Positions 27,201-38,095 of a DNA stretch of 64,000 bases are shown here, piece after piece. The stretch comes from Thamnidium elegans (lineage: Eukaryota; Mucoromycota; Mucoromycetes; Mucorales; Mucoraceae), in the NCBI GenBank assembly GCA_025201345.1, contig JAIXMG010000013.1:620001-684000 (forward strand), given 5' to 3'. The notes below the pieces were generated by a model. It was not told the origin of the DNA. It ran no database searches and saw only the letters and a program-made list of their open reading frames with translations. A program made the translations under genes and the position numbers. Each line of letters starts with the position of its first letter. Position 1 is the stretch's first letter.

Positions 27201-28439
27201 TTTAACGTTATTAAAGAAAAAGACTGTAAAAAAAAAGTTTATAAAGAAAAAAAAGAGGGCACGTGATCTGACTTGTCGTTCAAGATAACGTTAATGGTAA
27301 GTTTTAAGTACAATAGAATAGGTACTTTTTTAACATGATTACGTTTTTATTGTGAAATACGAGCTATAAAATAGTAAAGATTCTAAAATAAAAATAAAAA
27401 CAAAAGATACTAAAAAGTAATCAGTCGCAAAAGTAGGATTATCATTTTATTAAATAAAAAAGGTACAGGTTTATATAGCTTTTTTATAACCGAGTTTAAG
27501 TACAATTCTTATAATGTGCTGTATCACTATAAGTGATACAGTTTCCTTATATAACTTCAAGCCGTACTTATCTAACCTAGTCTTCGGTCAAGACATGTAA
27601 TTATGGTCAATCCTCTAATCATTACTCAGATAACAGTTATTACTGGACGATGTCAGTAAGGCTCAGTTAAAATAACTATGAATTAGTCATGAAGGGATAA
27701 AGATGCGTGAGAAAATGTACGTGTAATTATATATGAGAATATATATTTGTACATGCTTGATCACATCATTTATAGAATATTTAGCTTTTAATACATGTAT
27801 TTAAATATTTATGAGGCTTCTAGTATCATATTTAACTTCCCATATAATATCTTTCTTGAAATGCACAAATTTACGCTAAAAAATTGCTTTGTAAGGCCTT
27901 ATAAACGACACGCAGAATGTTATTAATTGTGATATTGACAAAGTAAATATCAAAAATAAAAATAAAAATAAAAATAAAAAAGAAAAGTTTATCAGACTGA
28001 AAGAGATTATTGTTTTATTAAATTGAAAATAAGAGCCTTTTTGTAGACTTTTAGAAAATGAATAAGATGGCCTCAGCATGACATGATTATAAGTTAAAAA
28101 GAGCAGATAGATACATAACCTTTTTATGGATGAACACACTGATTATACATTATTCATAACAAACATAACAAAAATGACCCTTCTGGAATGAACGGGCCGA
28201 GAAATTTGCAGTAATATTTGAGTGAGGCAGATCCTGATAAATAAATAATAATAAACAATCGTTTATAATTATTGTGCTATACTGAATAGGCTACTTCCGT
28301 AACAGTATCACGAACATCTTTTATAAGGAAAATCAACTAAGTACAGACTTATTCATAGTAAATCGGCACATGTCATCAAGCTGTAATTAAAGATCTTAAA
28401 TAGTAATCAAAAGGTTAGACACATCGCTCGTACATGTCA
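27201..28439. other. Intergenic region, AT-rich
   Basis: No gene recognised. An AAATA-type simple repeat is at about 27953-27980. The sequence leads into the minisatellite. Confidence 0.5.
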
Positions 28440-29035
28440 CTGTAGAATGCCTGTAGAATGCTTAATGCTGGCTGTAGAATGTTAGTAGAATACTTAATGT
28501 TGCCAGTAGAATGTCAGTAGAATGCTTAATGCTGGCTGTAGAATGTCAGTAGAATGCTTAATGCTGGCGGTAGAATGTCAGTAGAATGCTTAATGCTGGC
28601 TGTAGAATGTCAGTAGAATGCTTAATGTTGCCAGTAGAATGTCAGTAGAATGCTTAATGCTGGCGGTAGAATGTCAGTAGAATGCTTAATGTTGCCAGTA
28701 GAATGTCAGTAGAATGCTTAATGCTGGCGGTAGAATGTCAGTAGAATGCTTAATGTTGCCAGTAGAATGTCAGTAGAATGCTTAATGCTGGCTGTAGAAT
28801 GTCAGTAGAATGCTTAATGCTGGCGGTAGAATGTCAGTAGAATGCTTAATGCTGGCTGTAGAATGTCAGTAGAATGCTTAATGCTGGCTGTAGAATGTCA
28901 GTAGAATGCTTAATGCTGGCGGTAGAATGTCAGTAGAATGCTTAATGTTGCCAGTAGAATGTCAGTAGAATGCTTAATGCTGGCTGTAGAATGTCAGTAG
29001 AATGCTTAATGCTGGCTGTAGAATGTCAGTAGAAT
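28440..29035. repeat. 32-bp minisatellite, about 18 units
   Basis: Tandem 32-bp units, each carrying two GTAGAATG blocks and one CTTAATG block. Units are contiguous, with no spacers. They differ mainly in the six bases after TTAATG: CTGGCT, CTGGCG or TTGCCA. The order of variants along the array is T, A, T, G, T, A, G, A, G, A, T, G, T, T, G, A, T, T (T=CTGGCT, G=CTGGCG, A=TTGCCA). The first two units carry extra substitutions, as is usual at array edges. No open frame spans the array. Confidence 0.95.
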
Positions 29036-30359
29036 GACTGGAGTATAATGGCGGGAGTAAAATCCTTACACCCCCAAGGTTTTTTTTTTTTAAAAAATTC
29101 AGCAGCTAGTTTGGGAAAATTCTTTTTCCTTCCTTGGGAATTTTATGTTGGTTTGGGACCCATTGGGAATACTTAGACATCAAAATATTGGGGATGTAAT
29201 AAGTTTTGTAATTGGTTTAAAATACGGTTTTTATTAGTTTGATAAAAAAAAGTCACTAAATTAGAGCAATACAACAATAGACACGTTTCATAGCATGTAA
29301 GCAGTTGTAGCGTCTAAGAAATATAAGGAAGGGGGTACCGTAATACTTACAATGGGGAAAGAACTTAGCTAGAAATAAAATCAACACTTTTTTACTGAGT
29401 ATGTATTTGCACAAATATAAATGATTTATAATAAATGTATACACACCTTCTGTTAATTACAATGAATATAATAGCTATTTTTTCTAAAGCAATGAAGTAT
29501 TAGCTCAACCTTCATGAGTTTTTTTTAGTGAATACATCCCAAAAATACATGTTTTTGTTGTATCCGAGTAATATACAGTAATATAATGTATACATAGTTT
29601 TACACAAAACTATACACAAATGTAATATCAGCTACATATTATTTAGATCTTATTACTATTGTATAATCGACGAGATAAATGTAATCACAAAATATTAGTG
29701 CAACAAGCTATTGAAGTGACATAATTATATAGATACATCATTTCTATAATCAGACGTGTTATTATGATTGTCGAATTTGTGACAAATATACATATAAAAT
29801 ACATACAAATTAAAGAAATAGCTAATACTACATTAAAAACTTAATAAAGATCTTCTTAATAAAGTGACAAATATATTGTCATATTATTAATAATATCCTG
29901 ATCAAAATCAATAGAATAATTCGGTATAATATAATTGAATCAGGAACTTTCTATTATGATTTACATATATCCTTGTTTTTATTAGATATGTCAATGATAC
30001 CCATGTTATAATTATCAATACCAAAATACTATAAATACAGATTGAACTTTAGTTTAATCATCTTTGTCTTTTTCTTGAAATAAAACCGATACAAAGTCTT
30101 CACAATACTCGTTATTGTCTTCCCTTTTTTTTTTCAGTCTTTTACTTTTTATCTTATATTCTTTATCACCTTTATTTATCCCCGTTCTAAATAACCAATA
30201 TATCTTGAAAAGCTGTTATGAAACTATTCCTAGTGAAATTTTTACTCAAATTTTTGGTATGCCGCTTGCAATATAATCTATGGAAACATTGAGCCTCAAT
30301 ATTTACAAGAGAGGTTTCCCAGGGTTGAAAATCTATCGACAATATACAATGAATTTTTA
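29036..30359. other. Intergenic region between minisatellite and unknown ORF
   Basis: AT-rich with T(n)A(n) motif at about 29078-29096. No gene recognised in the first part. From 30237 to 30359 the frame of the downstream ORF is already open without an ATG, which suggests a missing 5' exon or a decayed 5' end. Confidence 0.45.
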
Positions 30360-31181
30360 ATGCTCTTTCCTATATCAGTGACGCTTCTTAGAAATATCAA
30401 AGTGTATGCACAGAGTCTTTCGGCAGCGTGTATTACCGTGGCGACTACGTACAACAACTATTACGTGGAAACGTTTCAAGGAAAACTTATAAAATACCTG
30501 AAATTTAAATTATCCATTAGATTTCCTGAAACACCAGAGTATATTATCAGAGGAATAGTTAATCGTTATCTTATATTTCTAATTACTCATACGGAGGAGC
30601 TCGTTATAGGGGTACTTGGCCTCGTCAAGGAAGATACTGACAAGCAAAATATAATAGATTTCTGTAATAGTGGTGAGCTTATTACAGAGGTTAGAAACAA
30701 CTTACCCGCCTACAGTAGGGCCAATCCTTTAACAAAAGCAAAAATATCAAGGTCTTCTGGCTTAGTTATTAAACCGTTTAGAAGAATAGTTGCTGAATTC
30801 GAAGATTATCAAGCGAAACAAAACACAAACGTGTCAAGACAAATTGTAGACGCCATAAAGAATCTATCAAGTATTGCAACTGTGCATTTGCAAAGAACCC
30901 AAGCTACATTAACTGTTCAAAATACAAATACAAGTCTATCGGCAATGATAACCTCAGACATAAGAACGACTGTTGGATCGGCAATGGTTTCTAACGCCAT
31001 CGCTTTCAATGCTAAAATTACCGCTGATATTGTGCTTGATTCTACAAAAAGAATTGTAACCGCTATTGCTAAAGCTGTTGTTCCTCCGACAAAAAGTTGT
31101 CGTAATCGTGCCGAAGGGATGCTACTGCTGGCTGATTCAACCAAGGCTATTTCTTCTCGTGATGATGCCAATATGGTGTAA
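30360..31181 (+). CDS. Unrecognised protein; 5' end may be missing
   Basis: An ATG-initiated frame of 273 aa. The same frame is open and protein-like from 30237 (after TGA at 30234-30236): it reads NFYSNFWYAACNIIYG and further up to the ATG. The N-terminal half is helical with aromatic residues (LLRNIKVYAQSLSAACITVA). The C-terminal half is rich in Ala, Thr and Ser. It loosely recalls the N-terminal helical part of transposon-encoded proteins in Mucorales, but I cannot verify that. It ends 108 bp before the zinc-finger gene on the same strand. Alternatives are a truncated mobile-element gene or a lineage-specific gene. A splice acceptor giving an open frame upstream was not found. Confidence 0.4.
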   Translation: MLFPISVTLLRNIKVYAQSLSAACITVATTYNNYYVETFQGKLIKYLKFKLSIRFPETPEYIIRGIVNRYLIFLITHTEELVIGVLGLVKEDTDKQNIIDFCNSGELITEVRNNLPAYSRANPLTKAKISRSSGLVIKPFRRIVAEFEDYQAKQNTNVSRQIVDAIKNLSSIATVHLQRTQATLTVQNTNTSLSAMITSDIRTTVGSAMVSNAIAFNAKITADIVLDSTKRIVTAIAKAVVPPTKSCRNRAEGMLLLADSTKAISSRDDANMV

Positions 31182-31289
31182 CCTCAGATAAACTTTATAA
31201 ATGTCGCGAAAACCTGGTGAGCGCGTCTTTCATTTTTTTTTCTTTTTTCCTTTTTTTATCTTCTTTTTATCTTAGCAACAATTTCGACA

Positions 31290-32909
31290 ATGGATAAAGA
31301 AAACACGAATCCAAACACAGGACCAAAGTGTGAAGAGTGTAATATTACATTCAAAAAAGAAAACGAAAAGTATAAACATAACTACAACTTCCATCAGAAG
31401 AATGTCATTTCCGAAGCAGATGGAGGTAAGTATTAAATTATCAATTGGTATATCTATATAACAGTAACATCACTTTAAATAATAGTTTTATGTGAAATGA
31501 GAACAAATCAAGCCGGGTTTTATACTTGTATGGAATGTAAAGATAAAATTAAAGGGTATGAACTCCTAAAAAGACACTACAATAAGCGACATACATCGTC
31601 TATTTTATGCAACAATAAGAGAAATTTTACGGAATTTACCTTTGAAGAAGGATGTGAACGACAAGGTATTGAAGCAAAAAAAAGTAAAGCTGTACATTTA
31701 GTTAAAGGTGTTGGTATGGTGCCTACTATGTTATCATTGCTCGACGAAGATGAAAATAACGTTTACCATCTGTACAATACTATCGAAGAAGTTAAAGCTA
31801 GAAAGATACAAGATTTGAAGTTGTTCGAGAAAGATTTAACTTGTCAATTAAAGATATACAATAACAACAGCAGTGAGTCAAGCGATAAAGTAGAGATAGT
31901 TCCTTCCCGTGCATTATATTTTTATGATTTCCCTGCATTTAATGAAAAAATGGGAGAATATATTGTAATTGATGAAGAAATCGAATGTAAATTGAATAAA
32001 AAAAAGCAAGATTTTTTTTCAGTGTCAAAGCTATTTATTGGAGGATTGATTTATTTCAAAAATGTAACGCTTATGATCTTAACTGTAGAGGTATATCCTC
32101 GAGACGTTTCTATAGATTCTCATGCCGAGAGTAGTTACGCAAGCTTTCCGCAAACAATTGATGTAAATGATCGTTATTATAAGAGCATTAAAACCATCAT
32201 CATCAGCCAATCAGAAGGAGGACAACCAATAAATAAGCTGATTATTGGAACTAGCTCATTAAACATCTTAGTTACAAGTACTTTTAAATTGACTCCTAGA
32301 TGTAATGAAATGTCAACTGCTGGCCCTGCTGCTCCATCGGTATTAAATGGAAATGATTTGAGTAATGCTCAAATTTTATTTAGAAAAGTAAATGCTGAAG
32401 AATACATTAATGAAACCACCAGTACCAAATTTGATATAGCTCTATGCAGACAATTAACTTCAGGAATAGATGATGAGTCTACCTATTTACCGTATCGATG
32501 CAATTTATTTGATAGTTTGACTCTTCAGCCTATTACAATATTTACACTTCACAAGCTTCCTTTAATTGGATTCTCTTTATCGAAAACAAACTCTTCCAGA
32601 AAGACTTCTATGTTCTTTTCTGCAATTGCGAAGTGTATCGTGAAGAAAAACGGTAACTTTGAAATGAAGAAACTGGATAAATTAATTAAAGTAAATATTA
32701 AAAATCAGGATTTGGATCCTATCCTTGCCTCTCTAGAAGAAAAAATGAAAGATTCTAAAGAGGGGGGTATTTGCATTATTGATTTTCTTTCCCAGCAAAA
32801 AGGGTTGAGCAAACTCGCACAATCTCTGTCTGGTCCTATCAGTACTGCAAATAAAAAAATCCAAACCAACATTACTACTTTCCTTTCTGATTACTTTAAA
32901 AGAAATTAA
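31290..32909 (+). CDS. C2H2-like zinc-finger protein, gene A of an inverted pair
   Basis: Two exons, 31290-31425 and 31486-32909 (60-nt phase-1 intron), give 519 aa. Two C2H2-like fingers sit at the N-terminus: CEEC followed by HNYNFH (about residues 14-33), and CMEC followed by HYNKRH. The rest is not recognised. It has a mixed alpha/beta look and a Lys-rich C-terminal region (KLDKLIKVNIKNQDLDPILASLEEKMKDS, residues about 412-440, quoted here in pieces: KLDKLIKVNIK and ILASLEEKMKD). A broken inverted copy lies at 33541-35173. The pair, the nearby TIR element and the preceding unknown ORF suggest a mobile or rapidly evolving locus. DNA binding is inferred only from the fingers. Confidence 0.6.
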
Positions 32910-33028
32910 TTTTATTACTTTTTTTTTAAACCCTTTCCCCTTTTTTTACATATTCATTATTATTCCCTAGTCATTATTATTCCCTTAATCAGTATTATTC
33001 CTTAGTCCATATCATTTAAAATAAACCT

Positions 33029-33454
33029 ACTCTAGTATATATAAACTACTCTGATAAATATGAGGGCTACTAAAAGCAATGTATCTAAAATGTTGGGTTA
33101 TTTTCTGTATTTTACTTTTGGTTGCATTGAATGATAATGGAGAATATCCAGGAACAAATAGTAAAATGAATAAAGACTTATTTTTGTTATGTCAAACTGT
33201 TAGTCAGAATTTATTCCTTATACTTAGTACGTGTCATACTGTTTACAGTAAAGAATATGTGTCATTTACTCATTTTATTTTATTATATTATGTCTTGACA
33301 AGGATAACATTCAGTTACTATTTGTTCCTGGATATCCTCCATTATCATTCAATGAAACCAAAAGTAAAATACAGAGAAAAAGCCCGATATTTTGGATACA
33401 TTGCTTTTAGTTGCCCTCATATTTATTAGAGTAGGTTATATATACTAGAGTAGG
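33029..33454. repeat. Palindrome centre between the inverted zinc-finger copies
   Basis: Left arm 33029-33163 and right arm 33316-33454 are near-perfect reverse complements; CTACTCTAGTATATATAA begins the left arm. The loop is about 150 bp. A 116-codon frame across this stretch (33079-33429) is a by-product of the repeat and shows no domain. Confidence 0.85.
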
Positions 33455-33540
33455 AATAATAATAATTAAGGGAAAAAAAGGGAGGGGAGGGCTTAAAAAA
33501 AGTAGTAATGTTGGTTTGTTTTTTTTTTTTTTTTTTTTTT

Positions 33541-34503
33541 ATTTGCAGTACTGATAGGGCCAGACAGAGATTGTGCGAGTTTGCTCAACCCTTTTTGCTG
33601 AGAGAGAAAATCAATAATGCAAATACCCCCCTCTTTAGAATCTTTCATTTTTTCTTCTAGAGAGGCAAGGATAGGATCCAAATCCTGATTTTTAATATTT
33701 ACTTTAATTAATTTATCCAGTTTCTTCATTTCAAAGTTACCGTTTTTCTTCGCGATACACTTCGCAATTGCAGAAAAGAACATAGAAGTCTTTCTGGAAG
33801 AGTTTGTTTTCGATAAAGAGAATCCAATTAAAGGAAGCCTGTGAAATGTGGTAACGGTTATATATCCCCCCTTAAACGCAGGAAAATCATGAAAAGATAA
33901 AGGTACTACGCGCCTTTGTTTTATTGTTGGATTCTCTGTTGTGGCTGTCGATACTATAGTTTTTTTTTTTTCAAACAGCTTTAAATCGTACATATTTTTA
34001 ACTTTTCCTTCTTCAATAGTTAGCATTAAGATGTGTCTGAATTAGAATGAAACATAAAGCAAATACGTGACATTTTTTTGGGGGTACACGTACCTTTATA
34101 ATAAGAACTGAAAATGTGTAGCTTATAATAATTTAGCGGATTCCATGGCATTGTGCTAGCCTAAGCCCAGCGGTTGCTTTAGGAAGAGCAATATCCTTTT
34201 ATATAAACATAAAGAAAACAAAAATGCTAAAAAAAAAAATGCAGAATAATAAATGAATATAACATATAAGATATAAGCACATTTAAAAAGTACACATAAG
34301 AAAAATACCTACTGGTGGTATGCATTGTAAGGAAAAGAGGAAGAAAGATGATTTATCTATTTTAAAAAAGATAGAATAAATATGATTTAGGCTGATAAAA
34401 TGGTTGGTGATCTATTTAATCATTTCTGTATACACTTGTTCTACGCAAGAAAGTTCAAAATAAAACACTGACATTTTTGCTAAATTTTTATGTTTTAAAA
34501 TTT

Positions 34504-34534
<31 letters not shown>

Positions 34535-35173
34535 TTGGATGATGCAATCCTCATTAAACTTGATATTTTTATTAAGAGCATCATTAAGGTATTGATGATT
34601 ATATTTTAAAATAAAAAGAAATTAACAAAAAAAAGGTGTGAAAACTTTTTAAGGTTTTGTCTCATTCTAATCCAGACGCACCTTATAAAGGTGGTAAGTG
34701 TTGTTTTCATCTTTGTCGTGCACAGATATAATTGAAGGCGCCATACCAGCACCTTTTACTAAACGTACGGCTTTACTTTTTTTTGCTTCAATGCCTTGTC
34801 GTTCACAACCTTCTTTAAAGGTAACTTCTATAAAATTTCTTTTGTTGTTGCATAAAAAAGAAGATGTATGTCTCTTGCTATAATGTCTTTTTAGGAGTGC
34901 GTGCCCTTTAATCTTCTTTTCGCGCTCCATACAAGTATAAAATCAGGCTTGATTTGTTCTCATTTCACATAAAACTATTATTTAAAGTGATGTTACTGTT
35001 ATATGGATATACCAATTGATAATTTAATACTTACCTCCATCTGCTTCGGAAATGACATTCTTCTGATGGAAGTTGTAGTCGTGTTTATACTTTTCATTTT
35101 CTTTCTTGAATGTAATATTACGTTCTTCGCACTTTGGTTCTTCTGGGTTTGGATTCGCATTTTATTTGTAGTT
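33541..35173 (-). pseudogene. Inverted, broken copy (gene B) of the zinc-finger gene
   Basis: Read on the minus strand, this copy follows gene A from its first exon. The intron (34982-35041 region) and its splice sites are retained, with one difference in 60 bases from gene A. The start ATG is lost: AAC occupies its position, with TAA soon after. A TGA follows the second exon start (GCC TGA where A has GCC GGG). Zinc ligands are changed to Arg in both fingers (CEER and MERE). About 200 residues of the middle are deleted, and a TIR element (34028-34684) interrupts it. The last 285 bases are about 99% identical to gene A. It ends in a poly-A/T run at about 33521-33541. It cannot encode the full protein. 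Confidence 0.85.
34028..34684. mobile_element. TIR element, 657 bp, inserted in gene B
   Basis: The left end AAGATGTGTCTGAATTAGAA and the right end (reverse complement AAGGTGCGTCTGGATTAGAA) match over about 32 bases with a few differences. It splits gene B where gene A reads on continuously, so it arrived after the duplication. No long open frame is inside. A clean target duplication is not evident. Its right part has a relative at 49650-49821. Confidence 0.7.
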
Positions 35174-37058
35174 TCTCTAAGAAGGGACGGTATAGGTTCA
35201 TAAAAAAGCGAAATCAAAAACAAAAACAAAATTATATTAAACGAAGAAAAGAATAAATGATAAAAGAAGGAGTATACACTATTTATAATAAAAAAGATTA
35301 ATTAATTTATAAATATGAGTATGAAACATACTGCAATAGGTTTTAATATCGTCCTTTTTTTAACTAGTCCTTTTCGAATATCAGGTAACGGGCAATGTAA
35401 GTAATAATACTTTGAAGTCTTTTCTTGGAAAGCTTTCGACTCAAAATATCTACGCACCAAGACGGTACCGGTTCTGATGTCTATACTTTTCGACTACCAT
35501 TATCAAATGGTACCTACGAAGAAGAACGCCTGCTACAGAACTACGACAGACAGTCTGCTTGCTTCAAATGGAGTATAAGAGGCTCAATTTTCCTTATAAA
35601 GGATTTTGGAACCTTAAAACCACGTAGTTCTTGTAGTTATTTCATTTCACAAAAAAAAAAGCTTTTAGTTCTAGTTTTACTAAGAATAAAATCTATCCTT
35701 AACACCAAACTAACAAAGTGTAACAGGTACCAAAATCATGTTTAAAAACAATCATTTAATAAGATTTACAGTGCTGATAAATGCACATATATATAAAAAA
35801 AACAGCCAGAAAAAAATATAGGTTTTATTATTGAACATTTTATAATTCGCGAAAAATAAAAAAAGGAACTGATTTAGTTCAAAACCAACTTATAAAGTAC
35901 ACGAAACCCATTAATATACCTACCGCAGTACATAAATTGATAAGAAAAGGTACGTAAAACAAGTCTAATCGGATTGTGAGATTCCAGTATATGATTTGCT
36001 ATTCGATTCAATAAAAAAAAAAAAAAGAATGGTTTTCTCTCTTTGCCTATTTTTTTATGGAGCTGGTTAGGTATCATTCGATTTAATAAAAAAAGTTCTC
36101 GGTTACAAATTATTGCTTTGTGGTACGCGGTTAATGCAACTTACATTAACAATGAAATAATATCTAATTTCGGTTTTTTTTTTATATATATAAAGGCACA
36201 ATATAAATCGATATTAGAATTGGTTAAATCTAAAGTTACATGTACAATTTTTAAGTAAGTGAATCGTAAGAAGGAATAATCTTTGATCTATTTAAAGTTT
36301 ATATTATACGTACATAATGATTGGTTCGGATCGATGATATTATATATACGATGCACAAAGCTGTTTTCATGTGAAGTGCCACATGTGGTATGTTTAATAT
36401 TGCCGGTTTCGGCATTTTTTTTTTTTTATGTAGACGTTCTTGTTCGATTTTAAAAAGAGTAAAAAGAGCATGGTATTTAATTCACTAGAACAGAAAAAGT
36501 TCGAAGGTCTCTCTTATTTTTTAAGCAGGATAAGACTAGAAAAATACACAAGGTTTAAATCTCAATTGAGCGCGGCAAACTAAATATGTATTGCAGCTAG
36601 AGTTGATTGACTGCATATAAATAACAATGCCTTTTTTATATATATAACTATCGATATCATAGTCTGATATTAGTTTTGACATGTTGACATGTAATAAGTA
36701 ACCAATTGATACGCCGACGATTGAAAGGTTAGATCCAAAAAAAGTTGAATTCTACATGTAGCGGCGATATAATCAAAAAAAAAGTTGAATATGATATGAT
36801 AAGAGAGGAAGAAAAGCATGCTTCTGTATACGTCACGTTGGTTGCAACACGAACAGAAAAAAAAAAATGGCGGTAATAAATATACCCTGGGCTTCCGTGA
36901 TATGCGTATGTATGTATATATATATATATATGTATATAAAAAGGATTAAAAAGACATTATAGTAATCGACGAAGATTTAAAAAAGAAATAAAGTTTTATT
37001 AAATATATAACAATATAAAATGATGTGATTTTTTTTTAACGTGTTTTATATGTATAAA
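35174..37058. other. Intergenic region, no supported gene
   Basis: Several short frames occur (for example 35425-35745 on the plus strand), but none shows motifs, a repeat of a known domain, or convincing splice partners. AT microsatellite is at about 36917-36940. Confidence 0.45.
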
Positions 37059-37503
37059 TTATTTCTCATTAACACCAAATACATTTTTAGCAATAAACTT
37101 TGTAATTTTAGTAGGTAAATTGGACTGAATGATAGTAGAAGTAATATGAATGATCTGTGCATTCCAGTTTTCTTTTACTAAAGAAAAAATGATAATTAAG
37201 AAAGACGGTACTGGTGTATTTAATACATCATATGATTTATTTATTTTTACCTGAAGGTACAAGTCGGCCTTTATAATAAGATTTAGTTTCGTCCATAAAT
37301 TGCTCCACGGAACTAGTAGGACGTTGCAGTGAAAGTCGAACAAGTGGTTCATTCAACTTGTTTGTGATCATGTCATTCTTTTCTTTGGCTTCGTCAAGTT
37401 TCTTTTGTACGTTGGCAGTATTTGTAATTAAATCAATACGTGACTGATATGTAATGGCGGTGGCTAAGGTAAGTCCAGCTAATATAGTAAGTGCTCTGGG
37501 CAT
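37059..37503 (-). CDS. MICOS subunit, MIC12/MIC13-like (tentative)
   Basis: Two exons, 37503-37251 and 37177-37059 (73-nt intron), give 123 aa. An N-terminal hydrophobic stretch (LTILAGLTLATAITYQ) is followed by a Lys/Glu-rich helix with coiled-coil character, then YYKGRLVPSG, and KENWNAQIIHITSTI. This order (N-terminal anchor, short helix, RL-P-KENWN motif near the end) fits small cristae-junction proteins such as Mic12/Aim5 and QIL1/MIC13. Those sit in the inner mitochondrial membrane and link Mic10 with Mic60. Similarity is weak by eye; another small mitochondrial inner-membrane protein is possible. Confidence 0.5.
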
Positions 37504-38095
37504 ATTTATTGTATAAAAAAAAAGTATAGGTTGTGGTTGCTATGGGACAAAATAATAATAAAAATAAAAAGAGGAATGTGACTGTCGGCGCGTGAGCGTG
37601 GTTGTCATGTCACCTTTTAGTAGTTATAGTTACACACTTGTAGCCGAATGGGATGCGCTCCGTCTTTTTGCAATATTTATTATTATTATTATTTAAACAA
37701 TATAATGAAAAAAACATAATAAAAATGTATGTTTTTTATTAGTCATGTCGATCCTTATATAAAAATAAAGAGGGACAAAAAAGAAATATTAGGGTTACAA
37801 AGTATATAAAAAAGGTAGAGTGTTATTGTTAAGTGCCAACGTGTGCCACCAACTGTCTTTTTCGTTTAAATAGCTAAAAAAAAAAGTAGGTCATACTTTT
37901 TTATTTTATTGTGCTACTATTTAATAGATTTATATTTTATTTTTTACCTCTCTCTCTCCCCCTCTTTTTCTTTCTTAATTAAAATACTTTTTTTTTTTCT
38001 AATACTTGAAATAATAGACATGTACGTGTAACAATAAAATAATAAAATTATATCGTGTTTTAACATTTATTTTTACTAGACTAGACTAAAAAAAA
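37504..38095. other. Divergent upstream region between MIC12-like and acidic protein genes
   Basis: 592 bp shared by two divergently transcribed genes. It is AT-rich, with a pyrimidine-rich leader at about 37946-37978 ahead of the plus-strand gene. No gene is recognised. Confidence 0.45.

Noticed and set aside
28440..29035. CRISPR-like array
   Set aside because: Units are contiguous with no unique spacers, the host is eukaryotic, and variants are simple substitutions. It is a minisatellite.
33079..33429. 116-codon frame within the palindrome
   Set aside because: It spans both arms and the loop of the inverted repeat and has no motif or splice context.
35425..35745. 106-codon plus-strand frame
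   Set aside because: Start and middle look protein-like, but no family, no splice partner and poor codon pattern. Not enough to call a gene.
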